In this document: positions 18,609-25,101 of the stretch, in pieces
Position numbering within the stretch: the first letter of the stretch is position 1
How the letters are laid out: each line of letters starts with the position of its first letter
NCBI GenBank assembly: GCA_018267955.1
Contig: JAFDXL010000002.1
Location: forward strand, 456,941 to 520,940
Source: Bacteroidota bacterium
GTDB lineage: Bacteria; Bacteroidota; Bacteroidia; Chitinophagales; Chitinophagaceae
DNA length: 64,000 bases
Direction of reading: 5' to 3'
Notes under the pieces: generated by a model
What the model was told of the DNA's origin: nothing
Seen by the model: only the letters and a program-made list of their open reading frames with translations
Databases searched by the model: none
Program-made: the position numbers and the translations under genes

Positions 18609-19310
18609 ATGGAATATAATACTACGCGCAGCAAAATGCTGATGCCCGAATACGGACGTAATGTGCAAAGAATGGTGGAATACCTGGTTACCATAGAAGA
18701 CAGGGCCCGCCGCCTGAGCAATGCCGAAGCCATCATAGAACTGATGGGTACGCTAAACCCCCATCTTAAAACCATAGAAGATTATAAGCACAAGCTTTGG
18801 GATCACCTGTACCAGATGACTGATTTTACCCTTGATGTGGATAGCCCCTACCCGCCGCCAACGCGCGAGCAGGTATTTAAAAAACCAGAAGTGCTGCCTT
18901 ACCCGCAGGGCAAAATAGGACATCGCCACTTTGGCAAGAACCTGGAGCAATTGATAGAAAAAGCATTGAAAGAAACAGACCCCGAAAAACGCCAGGGCTG
19001 CGTACAGATAATTGGCTACTACATGAAGCTGGCCTATACCAACTGGCATAAAGAGCCTGTGCACGATGATATGATACGTACCGAGCTGGCTACCCTTACC
19101 AATGGCCAACTGATATACGAACCGGGCGGTTACCGTGTGTATTTTGATGCACGTGCCAACTTCAAACAGCAAAACAGCAACAATAATAACCGCAACCGTA
19201 ACAATCGTGGCGGTGGTGGTGGCGGCAACCGCAATGGTGGCGGCGGTAGCTATAACAATGGTGGCGGATTCAACAAAAACCGTAAATTCAACAAGAACAA
19301 GAATAAGTAA
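18609..19310 (+). CDS. DUF4290 family protein
   Basis: 233 residues. Residues 1-180 match the Bacteroidota-specific DUF4290 domain (MEYNTTRSKMLMPEYGRNVQRM start, YPQGKIGHRHFGKNLE, MKLAYTNWHKEPVHDD). The last 50 residues are low complexity: an Asn/Arg run, Gly-rich repeats and a Lys/Asn tail. This resembles RNA-binding RGG-like tails, but no function is known. Its stop codon is 2 bases before murA, so the two are co-transcribed; this pairing is common in the phylum. Confidence 0.9.
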   Translation: MEYNTTRSKMLMPEYGRNVQRMVEYLVTIEDRARRLSNAEAIIELMGTLNPHLKTIEDYKHKLWDHLYQMTDFTLDVDSPYPPPTREQVFKKPEVLPYPQGKIGHRHFGKNLEQLIEKALKETDPEKRQGCVQIIGYYMKLAYTNWHKEPVHDDMIRTELATLTNGQLIYEPGGYRVYFDARANFKQQNSNNNNRNRNNRGGGGGGNRNGGGGSYNNGGGFNKNRKFNKNKNK

Positions 19311-19312
19311 TC

Positions 19313-20620
19313 ATGGCATCTGCTTTTGAGATCATTGGCGGACGTAAACTCAGTGGCACCATTACCCCGCAGGGTGCCAAGAACGAGGCCCTGCAGGTGC
19401 TTTGCGCTGCATTGCTTACAGACGAGCCTGTAACCTTTACCAATGTACCGGATATACTGGATGTGAATACGCTGATAGAAGTATTGGCAGATATGAACGT
19501 GCAGGTAAGCCGCCCCGAACCGGGTACGGTGGTATTGCAGGCTACAGACATCAATACAGAATATTTTACAGACCGCAGTTTCCAGAAGAAATCGGGTAAG
19601 CTGCGTGGCGCTGTGATGCTGGCCGGCCCTATGCTGGCACGCTTTCGCAAGGCGCATATACCCCAGCCGGGGGGCGATAAGATAGGCCGCCGCAGGCTGG
19701 ATACGCATATACGTGGTTTTGAGAAACTGGGTGTGCAGTTTGACTATGATGCCGATATGGGGCTCTTTAGCCTTGATGGCAGCAAACTGCGCGGTGCTTA
19801 TATATTGCTGGAGGAACCCTCCGTTACCGGCACTGCTAACATAGTAATGGCGGCCGTACTTGCAGAGGGCATTACCACCATATACAATGCAGCCTGCGAG
19901 CCTTATGTGCAGCAGCTATGTACCATGCTCAACAGTATGGGCGCGCGCATCAGCGGCATTGGCAGCAATATGATCACGATAGAAGGGGTGACGAAGCTAC
20001 ACGGCTGCAAACACCGTATGCTGGCCGATATGATAGAAGTAGGCTCTTTTATAGGGCTTGCCGCTATGACCCAAAGTGAGCTCACCATCCGCAATGCAGA
20101 TGTAGCGCACCTGGGCATTATCCCCGATACGTTTGAGCGGCTGGGCATACAACTGCAGGTGCAGGGCAATGATATACACATACCTGCGCAGGATCAATAC
20201 AGGATACAGAAATTTATAGACGGATCTATACTGACTGTGTATGACCATCCCTGGCCGGGTTTTACACCCGATCTGTTGAGTATTATATTAGTAACCGCTA
20301 CCCAGGCAAAAGGCACGGTGCTGGTACACCAGAAGATGTTTGAAAGCCGCCTGTTCTTTGTAGATAAGCTGATAGAGATGGGTGCGCAGATAGTGCTGTG
20401 CGATCCGCACAGGGCGGTAGTAATAGGGCTGGACAGGCAGGTATCGCTGAGAGGCATTACCATGGCTAGCCCGGATATACGTGCCGGTGTGGCGCTTTTG
20501 ATAGCAGCACTGAGCGCACGTGGCAAGAGCACCATACAGAATATAGAACAGATAGACCGTGGCTACGAACGCATAGACGAACGCCTGAATGCACTGGGTG
20601 CAGAGATCAGGAGGGTATAA
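19313..20620 (+). CDS. murA: UDP-N-acetylglucosamine 1-carboxyvinyltransferase MurA, with Asp in place of the fosfomycin-target Cys
   Basis: 435 residues, the normal length, for the first committed step of peptidoglycan synthesis (PEP transfer to UDP-GlcNAc). Visible motifs are TPQGAKNEAL near the N-terminus (catalytic Lys in KNE), the loop PGGDKIG, and a C-terminal RGYERIDERLNALGAEI. The active-site loop has Asp122 where E. coli has Cys115. That substitution is known to retain activity and to block covalent inactivation by fosfomycin in other bacteria. It directly follows DUF4290. Confidence 0.97.
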   Translation: MASAFEIIGGRKLSGTITPQGAKNEALQVLCAALLTDEPVTFTNVPDILDVNTLIEVLADMNVQVSRPEPGTVVLQATDINTEYFTDRSFQKKSGKLRGAVMLAGPMLARFRKAHIPQPGGDKIGRRRLDTHIRGFEKLGVQFDYDADMGLFSLDGSKLRGAYILLEEPSVTGTANIVMAAVLAEGITTIYNAACEPYVQQLCTMLNSMGARISGIGSNMITIEGVTKLHGCKHRMLADMIEVGSFIGLAAMTQSELTIRNADVAHLGIIPDTFERLGIQLQVQGNDIHIPAQDQYRIQKFIDGSILTVYDHPWPGFTPDLLSIILVTATQAKGTVLVHQKMFESRLFFVDKLIEMGAQIVLCDPHRAVVIGLDRQVSLRGITMASPDIRAGVALLIAALSARGKSTIQNIEQIDRGYERIDERLNALGAEIRRV

Positions 20621-20650
20621 CGGCTTATCGGTTACCCCATAAAAAAATGG

Positions 20651-20674
20651 ATGGCGCGGAATAATCCGCGCCAT
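20651..20674 (+). terminator. Hairpin terminator of murA
   Basis: ATGGCGCGGA / TCCGCGCCAT, 10-bp perfect stem with a 4-base loop, 30 bases after the murA stop. The T-run is weak. The rest of the 317-base gap to 20938 holds no gene that I can see. Confidence 0.7.
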
Positions 20675-20887
20675 CATCATTATAACCCACCTATAAATCA
20701 ATAACCTGTCACACCAATCTGCACAAATCTAATTTTCCATTTTGCTTGTTTAACTAAATCCGCTCTAACAGTACAAAGATACGATACCCGAACTTGTACA
20801 TACAACAGTAATATTCTATACCACCTTAAGCAGCATTGATAGTTGGCAAAAAATGACAATATCATTACACAGATTCCACTAATGAAA

Positions 20888-20911
20888 AAGGGCTACCCGA
20901 TGGTAGCCCTT
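20888..20911 (-). terminator. Hairpin terminator of the outer-membrane protein gene
   Basis: AAGGGCTACC / GGTAGCCCTT with loop CGAT. Read on the minus strand it is followed by a T-run, 26 bases after the stop codon at 20938. Confidence 0.8.
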
Positions 20912-20937
20912 GTGTATGTTGTAGTGTCTGAAATAAC

Positions 20938-21936
20938 CTAGAATAGTAGCGTGTGCTGACCAAAATAGTAGGTGAAGCGCGGCATGATCACCCACTGGCG
21001 CTGTGTACCGTCAGGACGAACAGCACGGGTAACCAGTGGTATAGCACCTGAAACATCGAGCTTGCAGGAACCATAACGGCCAAAGCGGATGAACGCATTA
21101 CCGGTAAGATTCATAGAGAAGCCGTGAGAATCTTTGATATTCTGCCAGCCATAGAACGGATCCATATACAGATCATCATGCACATGGTAGAAGCCGAGGG
21201 CGCCGGCGGTAAAGCCTGCACGGTTGCCTGTAAGGTGGCCTTCTACACGCATCATCGCATCGCCATAGCGATATAGCTTGCGGCCTACGGTGTAGTCGCT
21301 GCTGCTGTAGATAGGATCGTTGAAATAAGAAAGGCCGGTATAATCGTTCTGATTGTAGCGGATGATAGCCTGCTGGTAACCTGCAGCAATGCTCAGGTAT
21401 TCCTTCCAGGTAAAGTTAACGCCTGCCAGCGCTTCTGTGCTACCCATACTGCTCTGGTAGCTCATAGGCAGCGGGCGGCTGCGTGTATCGCTCAGGTTGG
21501 CAGTGGTCATACCAAACTGCAGGCCTGCGGTGGCTTGTATGGTCCAGTTTTCAGGGTCTGCCATCAGGAAGTGGGTATAGGAAACACCCAGGTCTCCAAG
21601 GCCCCATTTATTGCCCAGCTCGCCACTTGCAGATACAAAAGGTATGCGTATATGGAAATAGCCCATGGTAGCATCAGATGCTATGGGAGCAATGATCTCG
21701 GCCTGCGGAATATTGTATTTCACATCCTTTTCGCCACGGGCGAAGGTGTTGCTTACACTGAATTGCACCTTGTTAGATTCGTATTCGTCCTCTGTAACAA
21801 TGGTAGCTGCACCAGAGCGCATAGCACCCAATTGCGATAAACCCGGGTCGCTTTCTCCCTGTGCTTTGGCAGTGGATACTGCGCCAAAGGATACAGCGGC
21901 TGAAAGGCAAATGGCTGTCAGGTATCTCATGTTCAT
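20938..21936 (-). CDS. Secreted outer-membrane beta-barrel-like protein
   Basis: 332 residues from ATG 21936. The longer frame from a TTG at 21954 would overlap a perfect promoter box, so it is rejected. A signal peptide (MNMRYLTAICLSAAVSFGA...AKA) is followed by alternating aromatic/polar strands, and the end is WVIMPRFTYYFGQHTLLF with a terminal aromatic typical of barrels. It resembles Bacteroidota transporter-like or MetA-pathway-of-phenol-degradation-like barrel proteins. The specific role is unknown. Confidence 0.75.
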   Translation of the reverse strand: MNMRYLTAICLSAAVSFGAVSTAKAQGESDPGLSQLGAMRSGAATIVTEDEYESNKVQFSVSNTFARGEKDVKYNIPQAEIIAPIASDATMGYFHIRIPFVSASGELGNKWGLGDLGVSYTHFLMADPENWTIQATAGLQFGMTTANLSDTRSRPLPMSYQSSMGSTEALAGVNFTWKEYLSIAAGYQQAIIRYNQNDYTGLSYFNDPIYSSSDYTVGRKLYRYGDAMMRVEGHLTGNRAGFTAGALGFYHVHDDLYMDPFYGWQNIKDSHGFSMNLTGNAFIRFGRYGSCKLDVSGAIPLVTRAVRPDGTQRQWVIMPRFTYYFGQHTLLF

Positions 21937-21951
21937 TTTAATAGATTGTCT

Positions 21952-21959
21952 CAAATATA
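21952..21959 (-). promoter_or_regulatory. Perfect -7 box (TATATTTG) of the barrel protein gene
   Basis: TATATTTG on the minus strand matches TAnnTTTG and lies 15 bases before the chosen ATG at 21936. It decides the start against the upstream TTG. Confidence 0.7.
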
Positions 21960-22083
21960 ATTTTATAAACGTAAAAATTAGAGTGTTTACGCATTTTTTT
22001 TGCCATAGGTGCTATTGGCAGCGGCGGGTAGCTGCCAGGGGGTAGTGATATATGGGAGAAATATTGTATTTGGGAGGAGGGGC

Positions 22084-22311
22084 TTATCGCCTTTTCATTT
22101 GAAAGAAGGCGTTGAAAATATGTGGTGGTAGTTCATCCCGAACATCGCGGATGCGGTGATGTTTTAACCATACAAGAAAATCATCCGGGTTGTCCGGCTC
22201 GTGCCGGATGACCTGACCATTTTTTAGAGAGATGATGAAGATGCCAACGGAATAGATATAGGCGGAGAGTTCGGGGGCTTTGTATTCAAAGCCGTCAAAA
22301 TTATACGTCAT
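22084..22311 (-). CDS. Small unknown protein, C-box-associated
   Basis: 75 residues from ATG 22311 (MTYNFDGFEYKAPELSAYIY). I do not recognise the family. It has a KNGQVIRHEPDN beta-hairpin-like centre and a basic end MKRR. A copy of the 35-bp C-box (22347-22381) lies 36 bases upstream of its start, so it is probably controlled by the XRE protein encoded at 22743. It lies 57 bases after the stop of the 100-residue unknown gene on the same strand. Confidence 0.65.
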   Translation of the reverse strand: MTYNFDGFEYKAPELSAYIYSVGIFIISLKNGQVIRHEPDNPDDFLVWLKHHRIRDVRDELPPHIFNAFFQMKRR

Positions 22312-22346
22312 GGTTTGGTGATTTAGGAAATGAAAGTAAGAAAAAT

Positions 22347-22381
22347 ATGACACTTATAGTCCGGTAACTTATAAGCCACAT
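22347..22381. promoter_or_regulatory. C-box operator, copy A
   Basis: A 35-bp element with two related cores, ACTTATAGTCC and ACTTATAAGCC, 15 bp apart. It is 31/35 identical to copy B at 22690-22724. The GACTnnnAGTC-like symmetry and the spacing match published restriction-modification controller (C-protein) operators such as that of Esp1396I, as I recall them. It lies upstream of the gene at 22084-22311 and overlaps the last bases of the gene at 22369. Confidence 0.75.
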
Positions 22382-22671
22382 TTTATTTTTTGTAAGAATG
22401 CGCTAATATCCATTTCCGTTGCTGGTTCATCTGTTGGAAATATTCCTATATACTCGTGAAATAGGTGATCTAATTCATCATCCCAAGCAAAATAGTGTAG
22501 GTCTTTTAATCCCCATTCTGCAGGGTAAAACCATTCATTATCGATGAGCTGCTTCCGTATCTGTTCGTCAACTTTTGCAAGGTCCATTGCCGACGGATTG
22601 CTAAATATTACTTCTCCAAACTGCTTGTAGTTGGCTCCATCCCTGTATAAGTATTCAAACCTGATATTCAT
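22369..22671 (-). CDS. Small unknown acidic protein, divergent from the controller gene
   Basis: 100 residues from ATG 22671 (MNIRFEYLYRDGANYKQFG); the open frame upstream would run through the C-box. It is rich in acidic and aromatic residues (WFYPAEWGLKDLHYFAWDDELDHLFHEY). No methyltransferase motifs are present and I do not recognise the family. C-box B lies 18 bases upstream of its start, between it and the divergent controller gene. Confidence 0.7.
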   Translation of the reverse strand: MNIRFEYLYRDGANYKQFGEVIFSNPSAMDLAKVDEQIRKQLIDNEWFYPAEWGLKDLHYFAWDDELDHLFHEYIGIFPTDEPATEMDISAFLQKIKCGL

Positions 22672-22689
22672 TGTGTCAAATATAACATT

Positions 22690-22724
22690 ATGACACTTAA
22701 AGTCCGTTGACTTAAAAGCCACAT
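22690..22724. promoter_or_regulatory. C-box operator, copy B, between divergent genes
   Basis: A 35-bp element with cores ACTTAAAGTCC and ACTTAAAAGCC at 15-bp spacing. It is centred in the 71-base gap between the divergent starts at 22671 and 22743, 18 bases from each. This is where a C protein would autoregulate its gene and control the opposite one. Confidence 0.8.
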
Positions 22725-22742
22725 GCCAATACTTTGTGCTAG

Positions 22743-22964
22743 ATGGATATTAAGGATAAAGTAGGCCAGCGCATTAAAGAATTGAGACATGAATTGGGCA
22801 TATCCCAAGAAGCACTCGGCAACAAAGCCGGTGTAGACCGAACCTATGTAACCGATGTAGAAAACGGCAGAAGAAATGTATCTGTAGAGATACTGAAAAA
22901 ACTCGTTGCCGCCCTCGAAGTATCCATCCAAGAATTTTTCACCGCTAAAGAGTTTAAAAAATAA
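22743..22964 (+). CDS. XRE-type controller (C) protein
   Basis: 73 residues, a single helix-turn-helix domain: GQRIKELRHELGISQEALGNK followed by the recognition helix region AGVDRTYVTDVENGRRN and a dimer helix EILKKLVAALEVS. Its size and the DRTY..D.E...RN pattern match the C proteins of type II restriction-modification systems. It has a C-box directly upstream and the nuclease gene 3 bases downstream, the usual C-R order. C proteins act as dimers that first activate and then repress, delaying nuclease production after entry into a cell. Confidence 0.85.
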   Translation: MDIKDKVGQRIKELRHELGISQEALGNKAGVDRTYVTDVENGRRNVSVEILKKLVAALEVSIQEFFTAKEFKK

Positions 22965-22967
22965 TCT

Positions 22968-23981
22968 ATGCTACCTAAACTATTACCAAATCAAAAAGTA
23001 TTTGTTGAAATCACTAATCCAGTACATGGCGGGGAGGGATGGAAATTCGGGACATGTTTATGGAGCCCACAGAAAGATAACGGGGGTGCTGCAGCCTGGA
23101 AACTAATGGAAGAGATAAATCCCGGAGATATTATCATACATTTTTTAAAACTAAGAATAAGAGAATATTTCCTCTATGGGTTTTCAATAGCCGACAGCAA
23201 ACTAATTAAAACTAACGATAGACCGCCGAATCCAGGTAAGTGGGATAAAGGACCATACCAAAGGATTAATCTTGGAGAATTTAAAGAATTAAATACTCCC
23301 GTTTCCGTCAAAGAAATCTTTGATGCACATCGTAAAGAACTGATTAAAATATTAGATGTTGTAGAGCAACGTCAATTTTATGTTCTAGATAAAAACGATC
23401 TTCTAAAAATGCAGCAAGCTTATATTGTTGCTTGCGAAAACTCTTTATATGTCTTACTAAATAAATACTTTGCAGCAAATGAGACGGGCGCTCAAGAAGT
23501 AGATGTTATTTACAAAGTAAAAGCGGACAATAAAATTGTTGTAGAAGAAACTGAAGAGACTGAAAATGAGCCAACTCCTTCTGATATAGCTCCACCAGGT
23601 AAAAAAGATGCAAAAGTATCAAGGTTTATACGTGATACAAAACTTTCCAGAACCTTAAAGAAAAAACACCAGTGGAAGTGTCAAGTATGCGGGGAACACA
23701 TACTACTTCCCAGTAAAAATCTATACGCAGAAGGGCATCATATACAACCATTAGGTAATAAGCATAATGGATTAGATGTAAAAGGAAATATCCTTATTGT
23801 TTGTCCTAATCACCACGCGGAGTTCGATTATGGTTCGATAGCAATAAATCCAGGAACAATGAAGATTGAGCACGTTGATGAAACAAACCGATGGCATGGC
23901 AAAAAACTTGCTTATAATAGAGCAGATATAGACAAAATGTTTTTAGAATATCATTATGAGATGATCTTTAAAAAACTATAA
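22968..23981 (+). CDS. HNH endonuclease with N-terminal PUA/EVE-like domain (probable modification-dependent restriction enzyme)
   Basis: 337 residues. Residues about 10-118 look like a PUA/EVE-superfamily reader: CLWSPQKDNGGAAAWKLM, PGDIIIHF, then YFLYGFS, with Trp/Tyr at 25, 32, 44, 92 and 97 that could line a base pocket. A helical segment (120-170) and an acidic linker follow. The HNH nuclease is at 235-290: CQVC (238-241), EGHHIQPL (His257-His258), NILIVCPNHH. The coding sequence is visibly AT-rich relative to flanking genes. No methyltransferase is adjacent. PUA/SRA/EVE-HNH fusions are known type IV enzymes that cut modified DNA, so that is the preferred reading. Confidence 0.85.
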   Translation: MLPKLLPNQKVFVEITNPVHGGEGWKFGTCLWSPQKDNGGAAAWKLMEEINPGDIIIHFLKLRIREYFLYGFSIADSKLIKTNDRPPNPGKWDKGPYQRINLGEFKELNTPVSVKEIFDAHRKELIKILDVVEQRQFYVLDKNDLLKMQQAYIVACENSLYVLLNKYFAANETGAQEVDVIYKVKADNKIVVEETEETENEPTPSDIAPPGKKDAKVSRFIRDTKLSRTLKKKHQWKCQVCGEHILLPSKNLYAEGHHIQPLGNKHNGLDVKGNILIVCPNHHAEFDYGSIAINPGTMKIEHVDETNRWHGKKLAYNRADIDKMFLEYHYEMIFKKL

Positions 23982-23997
23982 CCCTAGTGTGTTTATT

Positions 23998-24597
23998 ATG
24001 ACAAAATCGAATGATAAAATACGACGAGTCTTTTACCACGAATTAGGCCATTTTGTTGCAGGCATTTTAAACAACAAGCTATGCGGTGAACCTAAGCCGG
24101 TAAAATTCTATATTGAATACAATACACAAAGGGATGATTATACTGGTGGTGTAACTTCTAATAAAAATATTAGCCCAGGAGCACTTCCTATAGGCTGCCT
24201 TTCTAAGCAATTAGTGTCTTTAGTATATGGATGTATGTTTCAATTCTACTTACTCGATATATCGTACAAAGAGATAGATAATTGCTTTAATGGTGGCAAT
24301 GGAAAATATGATGCTGATCATTATAAATCATTTGCAACAGCTCATATATCAACAATGCAACTTATTCAACTTAGAGAAGTACAGGATAAATACTTTGAAA
24401 AAATATTCAATGAAAAATTGCTTGAAGAGTTTCGCATTAATCATGACAAATACTTAGTGCAAGAAGGAGAAAACTATACCATTGATATTAAAGAACTAGA
24501 AAAAGATCTTCAGGATAGCATAGAAAAGCATTTAAATGTTTATAAAGGTTTTGTCACTGACCAACAAGACCTAATAAATAGTTTGGTAAAAAAATAA
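23998..24597 (+). CDS. Minimal HExxH metallopeptidase (FtsH/M41-like)
   Basis: 199 residues from ATG 23998; a GTG at 23989 is the alternative. It begins with the zinc motif HELGH at residues 14-18, then an M41-like stretch KPVKFYIEYN...YTGGVTSN, and a possible third ligand Asp in NGKYDADHYK (about 100). It has no AAA domain and no membrane helix, so it is a lone peptidase domain plus a helical tail. ImmA/M78 peptidases also carry HELGH, but the sequence after the motif fits M41 better. It is 16 bases after the HNH gene and probably in the same operon. Confidence 0.7.
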   Translation: MTKSNDKIRRVFYHELGHFVAGILNNKLCGEPKPVKFYIEYNTQRDDYTGGVTSNKNISPGALPIGCLSKQLVSLVYGCMFQFYLLDISYKEIDNCFNGGNGKYDADHYKSFATAHISTMQLIQLREVQDKYFEKIFNEKLLEEFRINHDKYLVQEGENYTIDIKELEKDLQDSIEKHLNVYKGFVTDQQDLINSLVKK

Positions 24598-24987
24598 TCC
24601 TGACAAACTGACAATGCACAATAAATAACTTAACAACAATTACTAATTACTCATACCCATAAACACAAACCCACAATCGTCGTTTAAGCAAAAATGAATT
24701 CGCCATTTTGCATTGGTGTGCAAAAAAACACATAAAAATCTGTTCTTGCTCTGCAGTAGGGGCAGGTGGTGGGTTGGTCGTTGAGTAGGTAGATTTCCAT
24801 GTGTAAAACTAAGATTCTCGCATCTTCTACCATTTGCTTTTAAGCCACGTACATCATCTACCTAAAGCATTACTGCACACAAAAAAAGGTTGCCTGATTT
24901 CTAGCCTTATCTAGCCAAATGCAAAAAAAGCTAGCCTTAGCTACCAAAGAAAGAAAGAAAAGAAAGAAAGAGAGAAAGAAAATAGTT
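24598..24987. other. AT-rich non-coding stretch
   Basis: About 390 bases with no convincing gene. It holds a near-duplicate CTAGCCTTAtCTAGCC (24901-24916) / CTAGCCTTAgCTACC (24931-24945) and then a purine-rich tetranucleotide tract. It may be the right-hand edge of the accessory island. Confidence 0.6.
24946..24983. repeat. AAAG simple repeat tract
   Basis: About 38 bases of imperfect (AAAG)n, purine only on the plus strand. Such tracts can vary in length by slippage. It lies upstream of the gene at 25102. Confidence 0.8.
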
Positions 24988-25024
24988 AGAGACTATCGTC
25001 TCTGTCAAAAACTATCGTTTTGAC
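24988..25024. promoter_or_regulatory. Twin hairpins with identical TATC loops
   Basis: AGAGAC-TATC-GTCTCT (24988-25003) is followed directly by GTCAAAAAC-TATC-GTTTTGAC (25004-25024, one bulged A). The stems differ in sequence, yet both close with C-G on the same four-base loop. They lie 38 bases upstream of a perfect -7 box. Confidence 0.6.
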
Positions 25025-25062
25025 GAGGGAAAAATTTATTTTAGAATTTTGTTTTTCTGTCG

Positions 25063-25070
25063 TAATTTTG
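25063..25070 (+). promoter_or_regulatory. Perfect -7 box (TAATTTTG)
   Basis: Matches TAnnTTTG, 31 bases before the ATG at 25102 of the membrane PAS protein. Confidence 0.6.
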
Positions 25071-25101
25071 TTGTACCTAACTATCACTTAATTCTGTCAC
25101 T

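Noticed and set aside
20938-21954. Start of the barrel protein at 21954
   Set aside because: It would be a TTG inside the perfect -7 box. The ATG at 21936 gives a clean signal peptide.
22743-23981. Complete type II restriction-modification system
   Set aside because: The controller and nuclease fit, but no methyltransferase motif (FxGxG, PPY/NPPY) is in any neighbouring product.
24946-24983. Phase-variation switch by the AAAG tract
   Set aside because: The tract is imperfect and lies outside a reading frame, over 70 bases from the promoter box. Possible, but without support.
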